From JAXLRU01 sp046330935 (GTDB lineage Bacteria; Actinomycetota; Actinomycetes; Actinomycetales; Kineosporiaceae), in assembly GCA_046330935.1 (NCBI GenBank), contig JAXLRU010000005.1:186001-250000 (forward strand): a stretch of DNA of 64,000 bases, in the 5' to 3' direction. The notes below the pieces were generated by a model. The model searched no databases, was not told the origin of the DNA, and saw only the letters and a list, made by a program, of their open reading frames with translations. This document shows, piece after piece, positions 44,097 through 53,359 of this stretch (the first letter of the stretch is position 1; each line of letters begins with the position of its first letter). Both the position numbers and the translations under genes were made by a program.

Positions 44097-45593
44097 ATGA
44101 GCGGCGCGCTGCTCGTGGCCGGCACGACCAGCGACGCGGGCAAGTCCCTGCTGACGGCCGGGATCTGTCGGTGGCTGCACCGGCAGGGCGTGGCCGTGGC
44201 GCCGTTCAAGGCGCAGAACATGAGCAACAACTCCGCGGTCACGCGCGACGGCGCCGAGATCGGCCGCGCCCAGGCCGCCCAGGCCCGGGCGTGCGGCGTG
44301 GAGCCCGAGGCCGCGATGAATCCCGTGCTGCTCAAGCCCGGGGGCGATCGGCACAGCCACGTCGTCGTCATGGGCCGCCCCCGCGGCGAGACCGGCGCGC
44401 TGGACTACCGGCGGCTGCGGCACGAGCTGCGCGAGGTCGCCCTGGCCGCGTTCGACGACCTGCGCGCGCGCTTCGACGTCGTCGTCTGCGAGGGGGCGGG
44501 CAGCCCCACCGAGATCAACCTGCGCGACGGCGACTTCGTCAACATGGGCCTCGCGGTGGCCCGGGACGTCCCGACCGTCGTCGTCGGCGACATCGACCGG
44601 GGCGGGGTGTTCGCCGCCATGTTCGGCACCCTCGCGCTGCTCTCGGCGCAGGACCAGGCGCTGATCAGCGGGTTCGTGGTGAACAAGTTCCGCGGTGACG
44701 AGCGGTTGCTGCGGCCGGGCAACGCGATGCTGGAGCAGCTCACGGGCCGGCCCGTGCTCGGCGTCGTGCCGTGGCGGCCCGGCGCCGCCGTCGACGTCGA
44801 GGACAGCCTCTCCCTCGACACCGCCGCGCGCCCCGAGCCCGGTGGCGGTCCCGACACGCTCACGGTCGCCGTCGTGCGGTTGCCCCGCACCAGCAACGCC
44901 ACCGACGTGGAGGCCCTGGCGGCCGAGCCCGGCGTCGAGGTGGTCTGGACCACCTCGCCGGCGCAGGTCCGCGCCGCCGACCTGGCCGTGCTACCCGGCA
45001 GCCGCGCGACCGTCGCCGACCTCGCGTGGCTGCACGAGCGGGGCCTCGCCGCCGCGATCGCGGACCGGGCCGGGGCCGGGCGCCCCGTCCTGGGCATCTG
45101 CGGTGGCTACCAGATGCTCGCCCGCAGCGTCACCGACGACGTCGAGTCGCGCCGGGGCCGGGTCGTCGGCCTGGGCCTGCTGCCCGTCGACGTCCGGTTC
45201 CGCGCCGAGAAGGTGCTCGGCCGCCCGACCGGCAGCGCCCTCGGGGAGCCCGTCACCACCGCGTACGAGATCCACCACGGCATCGGCGACGTCGACGAGG
45301 GCGCCGAGCCGTTCCTCGACGGCTGCCGGGCCGGTGCCGTGTTCGGCACCACCTGGCACGGCGCGTGGGAGAGCGACGGCTTCCGCCGCGCCTTCCTGCG
45401 CGAGGTCGCCGCCCTGGCCGGCAGCGCCTTCGTCCCCGCGCCCGACACGCGCTTCGAGGAGGTGCGCGCGGCTCGGCTGGACGCCTGGGGCGATCTCGTC
45501 GCCGACCACCTCGACACCGCCGCCCTCACCCGCCTGCTCGACTCCGGCGCCCCGGCAGGGCTGCCCTTCGTCCCCCCGGGAGCCCCCTCGTGA
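44097..45593 (+). CDS. cobQ: Cobyric acid synthase
   Basis: A 498-residue enzyme that amidates four side chains of adenosylcobyrinate a,c-diamide using glutamine and ATP. The N-terminal dethiobiotin-synthetase-like ATPase has LLVAGTTSDAGKSLLTAG, FKAQNMSNNSAVT and GAGSPTEINLRDGDFVNMG. The C-terminal triad amidotransferase has PVLGICGGYQMLARS with Cys335 and the late YEIHHGIGDV His segment. It is the first gene after the riboswitch. The ATG has GAGG upstream, and the stop overlaps cobN (GTGA). Confidence 0.95.
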   Translation: MSGALLVAGTTSDAGKSLLTAGICRWLHRQGVAVAPFKAQNMSNNSAVTRDGAEIGRAQAAQARACGVEPEAAMNPVLLKPGGDRHSHVVVMGRPRGETGALDYRRLRHELREVALAAFDDLRARFDVVVCEGAGSPTEINLRDGDFVNMGLAVARDVPTVVVGDIDRGGVFAAMFGTLALLSAQDQALISGFVVNKFRGDERLLRPGNAMLEQLTGRPVLGVVPWRPGAAVDVEDSLSLDTAARPEPGGGPDTLTVAVVRLPRTSNATDVEALAAEPGVEVVWTTSPAQVRAADLAVLPGSRATVADLAWLHERGLAAAIADRAGAGRPVLGICGGYQMLARSVTDDVESRRGRVVGLGLLPVDVRFRAEKVLGRPTGSALGEPVTTAYEIHHGIGDVDEGAEPFLDGCRAGAVFGTTWHGAWESDGFRRAFLREVAALAGSAFVPAPDTRFEEVRAARLDAWGDLVADHLDTAALTRLLDSGAPAGLPFVPPGAPS

Positions 45594-48500
45594 GCCTGCT
45601 GCTCGTCTCCACCGCCGACACCGACCTGCTCGCCGCGCGCGCCTGCGGCGCCGGGTGGCGCGTCGCCAACCCCGCCCGGACGGCATCCGCCGACGTGCCC
45701 GCGCTGCTGGACGGCGTCCGGGTCGCGGTCGTGCGGTTGCTGGGGGGCCGTCAGGCGTGGCCCGAGGGCCTGCAGGCCATCCTCGACTCCGGCGTCCCGA
45801 CGGTCGTCCTCGGCGGTGAGGCTGTCCCCGACGCGGCGTTGATGGCGTGCTCGAACGTCCCCGCGGGGATCGCCGCCGACGCGCTGCCCTACCTCCTCGA
45901 GGGGGGCCCGGCCAACCTTCGCGAGCTGGCGCGGTTCCTGTCCGACACCCTGCTGCTGACCGGGGAGGGGTTCGAGCCGCCCCTGCGCTCCCCGGCGTTC
46001 GGGGTGGGCGCCGGCCGCCGCGTCGAGGCCCTCCGGCCGGATCGGCCCACGGTCGGGATCGTCTTCTACCGCGCCCACGAGCTGGGCGGGAACACCGCGT
46101 TCGTCGAGGCGCTCGCCGACGCCGTCGAGGCCGCGGGGGCGAACGCGCTGCCCGTGTGGTGCGGGTCGCTGCGGGGGTTGAGCGACCACGGCGACGGTGC
46201 CGGGGTGCTCGAGCTGCTGCGCCGCTGCGACGCCCTGGTCGTCACCGTGCTCGCCGCCGGCGGGGCGGTGCCCGCGGACGCCTCGGCGGGCGGGGACCAG
46301 GCGGCCTGGGACGTCGGCGCCCTCGCCACCCTCGACGTGCCCGTGCTCCAGGCGCCGTGCCTGACCGTCGGCCGCGAGGCGTGGGCCGCCTCCGACGCCG
46401 GGATGACGCCGATGGACGCGGCGATGCAGGTGGCCATCCCCGAGTTCGACGGCCGGCTGGTCACCCCGCCGTTCTCGTTCAAGGAGATCGACGCCGACGG
46501 GCTGGCCGCCTACGTCCCCGACGCCGATCGCACCGCGCGCGTCGCGGCGATCGCCGTCGCCCACGCCCGCCTGCGCCACGTGCCGCCCGCGCGTCGGCGC
46601 CTGGCCGTCGTCCTGTCCTCCTACCCGACGAAGCACTCGCGGGTCGGCAACGCCGTCGGGTTGGACACCCCCGCCTCGGCGGTCCGCCTTCTGGAGGCCC
46701 TCGCCGAGGCCGGGTACGACGTCGGGGCCGGGCCGGGCGTGCCCCCGACCTGGACCGACGGCGACGCGCTCGTGCACGCGCTCATCGCGGCCGGCGGCCA
46801 CGACGTGGAGTGGCTGACCCCGCAGCAGCTGGCCGCCGCGCCCGCCCGGGTGCCGCTGGCCGACTACACGCGCTGGTTCGAGGCGCTGCCCGAGCCCCTG
46901 CGGGAGGGGATGCTCCGGCACTGGGGGCCCCCGCCCGGGCAGTTGTACGTGGACGGCGAGGAGATCGTCCTCGCGGCGCTGCTGCTGGGGGACGTCGCCC
47001 TGCTCATCCAGCCGCCGCGCGGCTTCGGCGAGAACCCCGTGGCGATCTACCACGACCCCGACCTCCCGCCGAGCCACCACTACCTGGCCGCCTACCGCTG
47101 GCTGGCCGCGCCGCGCGAGGACGGCGGGTTCGGGGCGGACGCCGTGGTGCACCTCGGCAAGCACGGCACGCTGGAGTGGCTGCCCGGCAAGGGGCTCGGC
47201 CTGTCGGCCGCGTGTGCGCCCGACGCCGTCCTCGGCCACCTGCCGCTGGTGTACCCGTTCATCGTCAACGACCCCGGCGAGGGCACGCAGGCCAAGCGCC
47301 GCGCCCACGCCGTCGTCGTCGACCACCTGGTGCCGCCGATGGCGCGCGCCGACACCTACGGCGACCTCGCGAAGCTGGAGCAGCTGCTCGACGAGTACGC
47401 CACCGTCCAGGCGCTGGACCCGGCGAAGGTGCCCGTGGTGCGCGCGCAGGTCTGGGAGCTCGTCACCGCTGCCGAGCTGCACCACGACCTGCACGCCGAG
47501 GCGATGCCGGGCGAGGACGAGTTCGACGACTTCGTCCTTCACCTCGACGGCTACCTGTGCGAGGTCAAGGACGTGCAGATCCGCGACGGGCTGCACGTGC
47601 TGGGCGGCGCACCGGTCGGGGCGCCGCGCGTCGACCTCGTGCTCGCGGTGCTGCGGGCGCCGCAGCAGTGGGCCGGCCGCGCCGCGCTGCCGGGGCTGCG
47701 CCAGTGCCTCGCCGTCCGGCACGGCCTCGACGAGCAGGCGCTGCTGGCGCAGCCCGGGGCGAGGGTCGCGGTGCCGGCCTCCCTCACCGACCTCGTCGAG
47801 GGCCCCGCCGCCACGGCCGCCGACGCCGTCGACCTCCTGGAGGTCCTGGCCCGCCGCCTCGTCGAGGGCATGGAGGCCCTCGACTGGGACGCCGCGAAGG
47901 TGCCGCTCGTCGTCGAGGACGTGCTGCGAGTCCCGGCGGAGCAGGCCGGCGACGTCGCCTCCGTGCTCGCCTTCGCCGCGGAGGAGGTGGTCCCGCGGCT
48001 GGCCGGAACCGTCGCCGAGATCGACCACGTGCTCGCCGCCCTCGACGGCCGGTTCGTGCCGCCGGGCCCCTCGGGGTCGCCGACCCGCGGTCTCGTCGAC
48101 GTCCTGCCCACCGGCCGCAACTTCTACAGCGTCGACCCCAAGGCCATCCCCTCCCGCAACGCCTGGGCGGTGGGCGAGGCCCTGGCCGACTCCCTGCTGG
48201 CCCGCCACCTCGCGGACACCGGCGCCTACCCGGCCTCGGTGGGGTTGACCGTGTGGGGCACCAGCGCCATGCGCACGCAGGGCGACGACATCGCCGAGGT
48301 GCTCGCGCTCCTGGGCTGCCGGCCCACCTGGGACGACCGCTCACGCCGGGTCACGGGGTTCGAGGTGGTGCCCCTGGCCGAGCTCGGGCGCCCCCGGATC
48401 GACGTCACCGTGCGCATCTCGGGGTTCTTCCGCGACGCGTTCCCGCACGTCGTGGCCCTGCTCGACGACGCCGTGCGCACGGTGGCGGCGCTGGAGGAGC

Positions 48501-49297
48501 CGGAGGAGTCGAACTTCGTCGCGGCGCACGTGCGCGCCGACGTCGCCGACCACGGTGACGAGCGGCGCGCGACGACGCGGATCTTCGGCTCCAAGCCCGG
48601 CGCCTACGGCGCGGGGCTGCTGCCGCTGATCGACGCCCGCACCTGGCGGACCGACGCCGACCTCGCCGAGGTCTACGCCGTGTGGGGCGGCTACGCCTAC
48701 GGGGCGGGACTGGACGGGCGGGAGGCCCGGGCCGACATGGAGTCCGCGTTCCGGCGGATCGCGGTGGCCGCCAAGAACCAGGACACCCGCGAGCACGACC
48801 TCGTCGACTCCGACGACTACTTCCAGTACCACGGGGGGATGGTGGCGATGGTCCGCCACCTCACCGGCGCCTCGCCCGCGGCGTACGTGGGCGACAGCGC
48901 GATGCCCCACGACGTCCGCACCCGGACCCTGGCCGAGGAGACCCGCCGGGTCTTCCGCGCCCGTGTGGTCAACCCCAAGTGGGTCGCGGCGATGCAGCGG
49001 CACGGCTACAAGGGCGCGTTCGAGCTGGCCGCGACCGTCGACTACCTGTTCGGCTACGACGCCACCGCCGGGGTGGTCGACGACTGGATGTACGAGCAGC
49101 TCGCCGCCAGCTACGTCGCCGACCCGCAGGTGCGCGAGTTCCTGGACCGCAGCAACCCGTGGGCGTTGCGCGGCATCGCCGAACGCCTGCTGGAGGCGGC
49201 CGAGCGGGGCCTGTGGGAGCACCCGAGGCCGGACACCCTCGAGCAGCTCACCGCCGCCCTGCTGGAGACCGAGGGCGACCTGGAGGACCGGGCATGA
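45590..49297 (+). CDS. cobN: Cobaltochelatase subunit CobN
   Basis: A 1235-residue large subunit of the ATP-dependent cobaltochelatase (relative of magnesium chelatase ChlH), which holds the corrin while cobalt is inserted. Family motifs include IVFYRAHELGGNTAFVEAL, the substrate region VVHLGKHGTLEWLPGKG, YPFIVNDPGEGTQAKRRAHA, RNFYSVDPKAIPSRNAW and TVWGTSAMRTQGDDIAEVL, ending in the VNPKWVAAMQRHGYKGAFE segment. Length is usual for actinobacteria. It overlaps cobQ and the following chelatase gene by four bases each. Its partner is the ChlI-ChlD fusion encoded next, rather than separate CobS/CobT. Confidence 0.95.
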   Translation: MSLLLVSTADTDLLAARACGAGWRVANPARTASADVPALLDGVRVAVVRLLGGRQAWPEGLQAILDSGVPTVVLGGEAVPDAALMACSNVPAGIAADALPYLLEGGPANLRELARFLSDTLLLTGEGFEPPLRSPAFGVGAGRRVEALRPDRPTVGIVFYRAHELGGNTAFVEALADAVEAAGANALPVWCGSLRGLSDHGDGAGVLELLRRCDALVVTVLAAGGAVPADASAGGDQAAWDVGALATLDVPVLQAPCLTVGREAWAASDAGMTPMDAAMQVAIPEFDGRLVTPPFSFKEIDADGLAAYVPDADRTARVAAIAVAHARLRHVPPARRRLAVVLSSYPTKHSRVGNAVGLDTPASAVRLLEALAEAGYDVGAGPGVPPTWTDGDALVHALIAAGGHDVEWLTPQQLAAAPARVPLADYTRWFEALPEPLREGMLRHWGPPPGQLYVDGEEIVLAALLLGDVALLIQPPRGFGENPVAIYHDPDLPPSHHYLAAYRWLAAPREDGGFGADAVVHLGKHGTLEWLPGKGLGLSAACAPDAVLGHLPLVYPFIVNDPGEGTQAKRRAHAVVVDHLVPPMARADTYGDLAKLEQLLDEYATVQALDPAKVPVVRAQVWELVTAAELHHDLHAEAMPGEDEFDDFVLHLDGYLCEVKDVQIRDGLHVLGGAPVGAPRVDLVLAVLRAPQQWAGRAALPGLRQCLAVRHGLDEQALLAQPGARVAVPASLTDLVEGPAATAADAVDLLEVLARRLVEGMEALDWDAAKVPLVVEDVLRVPAEQAGDVASVLAFAAEEVVPRLAGTVAEIDHVLAALDGRFVPPGPSGSPTRGLVDVLPTGRNFYSVDPKAIPSRNAWAVGEALADSLLARHLADTGAYPASVGLTVWGTSAMRTQGDDIAEVLALLGCRPTWDDRSRRVTGFEVVPLAELGRPRIDVTVRISGFFRDAFPHVVALLDDAVRTVAALEEPEESNFVAAHVRADVADHGDERRATTRIFGSKPGAYGAGLLPLIDARTWRTDADLAEVYAVWGGYAYGAGLDGREARADMESAFRRIAVAAKNQDTREHDLVDSDDYFQYHGGMVAMVRHLTGASPAAYVGDSAMPHDVRTRTLAEETRRVFRARVVNPKWVAAMQRHGYKGAFELAATVDYLFGYDATAGVVDDWMYEQLAASYVADPQVREFLDRSNPWALRGIAERLLEAAERGLWEHPRPDTLEQLTAALLETEGDLEDRA

Positions 49298-51399
49298 GCT
49301 TCCCGTTCAGCGCCGTCCTGGGCATGGACGACCTGCGCCTGGCCCTGCTCCTCAACGCCGTCTCGCCCCAGGTGGGCGGCGTGCTGGTGCGCGGGGAGAA
49401 GGGGACGGCGAAGTCGACGGTGGTGCGCGCGCTGGCCGCGCTGCTGCCCGCCGTCGACGTCGTCGAGGGGTGCCGGTTCTCCTGCGACCCCGCGCGGCCC
49501 GATCCCCACTGCCCCGACGGCCCGCACGTCGGCCCTCACGTCGGTCCTCACGTCGGTCCCGTGGCCGTCCGCCGCCCGGCCCGGCTGGTGGAGCTGCCCG
49601 TGGCAGCCGCGGAGGACCGCGTGGTCGGCTCCCTCGACCTCGAACGCGCCCTCGGCGAGGGGGTCAGCGCCTACGAGCCGGGGCTGCTGGCCGCCGCCCA
49701 CCGCGGCGTGCTCTACGTCGACGAGGTCAACCTCCTCCACGACCACCTCGTCGACCTGCTGCTGGACGCCGCGGCGATGGGCCGCTGCCACGTCGAGCGC
49801 GACGGCGTGTCGGTCACCCACGCGGCGTCGTTCCTGCTGGTCGGCACGATGAACCCCGAGGAGGGCGAGCTGCGGCCGCAGCTGCTCGACCGGTTCGGCC
49901 TCACCGTGGAGGTGGCCGCCAGCCGCGACCCGCAGGTGCGCGCCGAAGTGGTGCGGCGCCGGCTGGCCGCCGACGCCGACCCGGACGGTTTCGCGGCGCG
50001 CTGGGCGGACCAGGACGCGGCCCTCGCGCGGCGGGTGGCCCTCGCGCGGGCGTCGCTGCCGGGCGTCGAGCTGCCCGATGCCGCCCTGCGGCTGGTCGCC
50101 GAGATCTGCGCCGGGTTCGACGTCGACGGCATGCGCGCCGACATCGTCACCGCCCGCGCGGCGATCGCGCACGCCGCGTGGCGCGGCAGCCGCGTCGTCG
50201 AGGCCGAGGACGTGCGCGTGGCGGCCCGGCTCGCGCTGCCGCACCGGCGCCGTCGCGATCCCTTCGACGCGCCCGGGCTCGACGGCGACGCGCTGGAGCA
50301 GGCGCTCGACGACGCGCTGGAGCGCGCCGCGCAGGAGCAGCGCCAGGCCCAGGCTCCGGACGGCGGTGGAGCGGACGGTGGTCCCGACGGCGGGGGCGAC
50401 GGCGACTCCGACGGTGACGGTCCCGACGGCGGCCCTGACGACGGGCCTGACGACGGGCCAGGGGGCGGCCCCGGGAGCGGGGGAACGGGCAGCGGTCGGG
50501 GCTCCGCCGCGAACGCCCCGGCTGTCGCCGCCCGCACCGGGCTGAGCGCGCGCCCGCTCACCGTGCCGGGGGTCGGCGCGGGGCCCAGCGGTCGGCGGTC
50601 GCCGGCGCGCAGCTCCCGCGGGCGCACCCTCTCCGCGCTGCCCGCAGGGGCGGGCCCGGTGTCGGCGGGCGGCGTCCACCTCGTCGCGACCGTCCGGGCC
50701 GCCGCCGCGCGCAGGCCGCAACGCCCGGCGGCTGCCTCGGGGCGCCTCGTCGTGCGCCCGGAGGACCTGCGGCTGGCGCGGCGGCAGGGCCGTGAGGGCA
50801 ACCTCGTGCTGCTGCTCGTCGACGCCAGCGGCTCCATGGGGGCGCAGCACCGCGTCGCCGAGGTCAAGGGGGCCGTCCTCGCCCTGCTGCGCGACGCCTA
50901 CCAGCGCCGCGACACCGTCGCGATGGTGACGTTCCGCGGCCACGGCGCCGAGGTCGTCCTCCCTCCGACCTCCTCGGTCGAGGTCGCCGCGGCCCGCCTG
51001 GACGCCGTGGCCACCGGGGGGCGGACCCCCCTCGCCGAGGGGCTCGCGGCGGCCGCAGAGGTGCTGCGCGTGGAGCGTCTGCGGGCCCCCGAGCGCCGCC
51101 CGCTGCTGGTCGTCGTGACCGACGGGCGCGCCACGGCAGGCCGCGACGCCGTGGCGAGGGCGACGGCGGTGGCGGGGCGGATCGCCCGCGGCGGCGTGCG
51201 CAGCGTGGTCGTCGACTGCGAGAGCGGGCCTGTGCGGCTCGGGCTCGCCGGCCGCCTGGCCGCCGCCCTCCACGCCGACCACTTGCCCCTGGGCGAGGTC
51301 GCAGCCGCGCCGCTGGTCGACGTCGTCCGCGCCCGCACCGTGTCGACCCGCACCCTGCCCGCCCGCACCCACCCCACCCCCGGAAGGAGCGCCGCCTGA
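49294..51399 (+). CDS. ChlI-ChlD-type chelatase ATPase/VWA fusion
   Basis: A 701-residue partner subunit for CobN. Residues 1-330 are a MoxR/ChlI-type AAA+ ATPase: VLVRGEKGTAKSTVVRAL (Walker A), VLYVDEVNLLHDHLVDLLL (Walker B) and SFLLVGTMNPEEGELRPQLL (sensor 1). A Cys-containing stretch (CRFSCDPARPDPHCPDG) precedes three GPHV repeats. Residues about 350-415 are a Gly/Asp-rich linker. Residues about 500-690 are a von Willebrand A domain with the MIDAS motif LLLVDASGSMG and TDGRATAGR. ATP hydrolysis here should drive cobalt insertion. ATGA overlap with cobN; the stop shares a base with cobO. Confidence 0.88.
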   Translation: MSFPFSAVLGMDDLRLALLLNAVSPQVGGVLVRGEKGTAKSTVVRALAALLPAVDVVEGCRFSCDPARPDPHCPDGPHVGPHVGPHVGPVAVRRPARLVELPVAAAEDRVVGSLDLERALGEGVSAYEPGLLAAAHRGVLYVDEVNLLHDHLVDLLLDAAAMGRCHVERDGVSVTHAASFLLVGTMNPEEGELRPQLLDRFGLTVEVAASRDPQVRAEVVRRRLAADADPDGFAARWADQDAALARRVALARASLPGVELPDAALRLVAEICAGFDVDGMRADIVTARAAIAHAAWRGSRVVEAEDVRVAARLALPHRRRRDPFDAPGLDGDALEQALDDALERAAQEQRQAQAPDGGGADGGPDGGGDGDSDGDGPDGGPDDGPDDGPGGGPGSGGTGSGRGSAANAPAVAARTGLSARPLTVPGVGAGPSGRRSPARSSRGRTLSALPAGAGPVSAGGVHLVATVRAAAARRPQRPAAASGRLVVRPEDLRLARRQGREGNLVLLLVDASGSMGAQHRVAEVKGAVLALLRDAYQRRDTVAMVTFRGHGAEVVLPPTSSVEVAAARLDAVATGGRTPLAEGLAAAAEVLRVERLRAPERRPLLVVVTDGRATAGRDAVARATAVAGRIARGGVRSVVVDCESGPVRLGLAGRLAAALHADHLPLGEVAAAPLVDVVRARTVSTRTLPARTHPTPGRSAA
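49519..49554 (+). repeat. Three 12-bp tandem repeats in the chelatase gene
   Basis: Units GGCCCGCACGTC, GGCCCTCACGTC and GGTCCTCACGTC encode Gly-Pro-His-Val three times. They keep the frame and lie in an insertion between Walker A and Walker B. Confidence 0.85.
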
Positions 51400-52013
51400 T
51401 GCCCCAGGGGCAGCCCACGACCGTCCCCGACGACGGCCTCACCACCCGCCAGCGGCGCAACCGCCCGCTCGTCGTCGTCCACACCGGCGCCATGAAGGGC
51501 AAGTCGACCGCCGCGTTCGGGCTGGCCCTGCGCGCGTGGACGGCGGGCATGCCCGTCGCCGTCTACCAGTTCGTCAAGAGCGCCAAGTGGAAGGTGGGGG
51601 AGGAGGAGGCGTTCCGCGCGCTCGGGCAGGCGCACGAGCGCGACGGCGTCGGCGCCCCCGTGGCCTGGCACAAGATGGGCGAGGGCTGGTCCTGGGCCCG
51701 CAAGCAGGGCAGCGAGACCGATCACGCCGCCGACGCCCTGGAGGGCTGGCGTCAGATCCAGCGCGACCTCGCGGCCCAGGCGCACGGCATGTACGTCCTC
51801 GACGAGTTCACCTACCCGATCACCTGGGGGTGGATCGACGTCGAGGAGGTCGTGGCGACCCTCGCCGCCCGGCCGGGCTTCCAGCACGTCGTCGTCACCG
51901 GCCGCGACGCCCACCCCCGCCTCGTGGCGGCCGCCGACCTCGTGCTGGAGACGACGAAGGTCAAGCACCCCATGGACGCCGGGCAGAAGGGCCAGCGGGG
52001 GATCGAATGGTGA
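51399..52013 (+). CDS. cobO: Cob(I)yrinic acid a,c-diamide adenosyltransferase
   Basis: A 204-residue CobA/CobO-type corrinoid adenosyltransferase that attaches the 5'-deoxyadenosyl group to cobalt(I). The unusual P-loop is VVVHTGAMKGKSTAAFGLAL; VYQFVKSAKWKVGEE and WKxGEGWSW-like sequence (HKMGEGWSWARKQG) follow, then MYVLDEFTYPITWGW (Walker B) and VVVTGRDAHPRL. The C-terminal KHPMDAGQKGQRGIEW is nearly invariant in the family. It starts at an ATG sharing its A with the previous stop. Confidence 0.95.
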   Translation: MPQGQPTTVPDDGLTTRQRRNRPLVVVHTGAMKGKSTAAFGLALRAWTAGMPVAVYQFVKSAKWKVGEEEAFRALGQAHERDGVGAPVAWHKMGEGWSWARKQGSETDHAADALEGWRQIQRDLAAQAHGMYVLDEFTYPITWGWIDVEEVVATLAARPGFQHVVVTGRDAHPRLVAAADLVLETTKVKHPMDAGQKGQRGIEW

Positions 52014-53359
52014 GCGACCCCACCGAGATCCCCCGGGTGGTGGTCGCGGCCGCGGCGAGCGGCCACGGCAAGACCACGATCGCGACGGGGCTGATCGCGG
52101 CGCTGCGGGCGCGCGGGCTGGAGGTCAGCCCCCACAAGGTGGGGCCCGACTACATCGACCCCGGCTACCACGGGCTCGCCGCAGGGCGCCCCGGCCGCAA
52201 CCTCGACCCGTGGCTGGTCGGCGAGGAGCGGATCGCCCCGCTGTTCCTGCACGGTGCGCTCAGCCCCCGCCGGGCCGACGTCGCCGTCGTCGAGGGCGTC
52301 ATGGGCCTGCACGACGGGGCGGTGGGTCACCGCGATCTCGCCTCCACCGCGCACGTGGCCCGGCTCCTGCAGGCGCCGGTGCTCCTGGTGCTCGACACGA
52401 CCGCTCAGGGCCGCTCGGCCGCCGCGATCGTCCTCGGCATGCAGGCGTTCGACCCGCGGGTGCGGATCGGCGGGGTCGTCCTCAACCGGGTGGGCTCGCC
52501 TCGGCACGAATCGCTGCTGCGGGAGGCGCTCGCGGAGGTCGGGGTGCCCGTCCTCGGGGTCGTGCCGCGCTCGGCCGCCGTGGCGACACCCTCGCGCCAC
52601 CTCGGGCTCGTCCCCGTGGCCGAGCGCAGCGTCGAGTCTCTGGCCACCGTCGCCGAACTGGCGAGGCTCGTCGAGGAGACGGTGGACCTCGACGCCGTGC
52701 TGGACCTCGCCGCGACGGCGCCGCCGCTGGCCTGCGCCGCCTGGGACGCCGCCGCCGAGGTGGGCGGGCCCGTCGCCGCCGGGGTGCGGGTGGCGGTGGC
52801 CGCCGGACGCGCGTTCACGTTCTCCTACGCCGAGACCGCCGAGCTGCTCGCGGCGGCGGGGGCCGACGTCGTGGGCTTCGACCCCGTGACCGACCCGGCG
52901 CTGCCCGTCGGCACCCGCGCGGTCGTCCTCGGTGGCGGGTTCCCCGAGCTGCACGTGGAGGCCCTCGCGGCGAACGCGGGCCTGCGCGCCGACCTCGCCG
53001 CCTTCGACGGGCCCGTGCTCGCCGAGTGCGCGGGGCTGCTCTACCTGGGGCGCGAGCTGGACGGCGTCCCCATGGTCGGCCGGATCGGGTCCTCCGCGCG
53101 GATGACGTCGCAGCTCGTGCTCGGCTACCGCGACGCCGTCGCGCTCGCCGACTCCGTGGTCGCCCGCGAGGGCGAGCGCGTGCGCGGCCACGAGTTCCAC
53201 CGCACCGCCACCGACCCCGCCCACGGCGCGCGTGCCGCCTGGGGCTGGGACCGCGCGCGCCACGGGTTCGTCGACGGTCGCGTGCACGCCTCCTACCTGC
53301 ACACGCACTGGGCCGGCACCCCGGGCGCCGCCCGCCGGTTCGTCGAGGCCGCGGCGTGA
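52007..53359 (+). CDS. cobB: Cobyrinate a,c-diamide synthase
   Basis: A 450-residue two-domain enzyme that amidates the a and c side chains of (hydrogeno)cobyrinate. The N-terminal ATPase shows VVVAAAASGHGKTTIATGLI, SPHKVGPDYIDPGYH, NLDPWLVGEE and VVEGVMGLHDG. The C-terminal amidotransferase has VLGGGFPELHVEALAAN and PVLAECAGLLYLGREL with the nucleophile Cys, and a GHEFHRT / SYLHTHWAG His pair. Either ATG 52007 or GTG 52010 can be the start; both overlap cobO's stop. The MSARMTSQLVLGYR-type segment before the His motifs is also typical. Confidence 0.94.
   Translation: MVSDPTEIPRVVVAAAASGHGKTTIATGLIAALRARGLEVSPHKVGPDYIDPGYHGLAAGRPGRNLDPWLVGEERIAPLFLHGALSPRRADVAVVEGVMGLHDGAVGHRDLASTAHVARLLQAPVLLVLDTTAQGRSAAAIVLGMQAFDPRVRIGGVVLNRVGSPRHESLLREALAEVGVPVLGVVPRSAAVATPSRHLGLVPVAERSVESLATVAELARLVEETVDLDAVLDLAATAPPLACAAWDAAAEVGGPVAAGVRVAVAAGRAFTFSYAETAELLAAAGADVVGFDPVTDPALPVGTRAVVLGGGFPELHVEALAANAGLRADLAAFDGPVLAECAGLLYLGRELDGVPMVGRIGSSARMTSQLVLGYRDAVALADSVVAREGERVRGHEFHRTATDPAHGARAAWGWDRARHGFVDGRVHASYLHTHWAGTPGAARRFVEAAA

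Noticed and set aside
45107..48208. A 1033-codon minus-strand frame over cobN
   Set aside because: Composition is low-complexity Gly/Arg/Val/His with no motif, while the plus strand encodes a well conserved CobN.
49519..49554. Possible CRISPR-like short repeat
   Set aside because: Units are only 12 bp, contiguous and in frame inside a coding region; no spacers.
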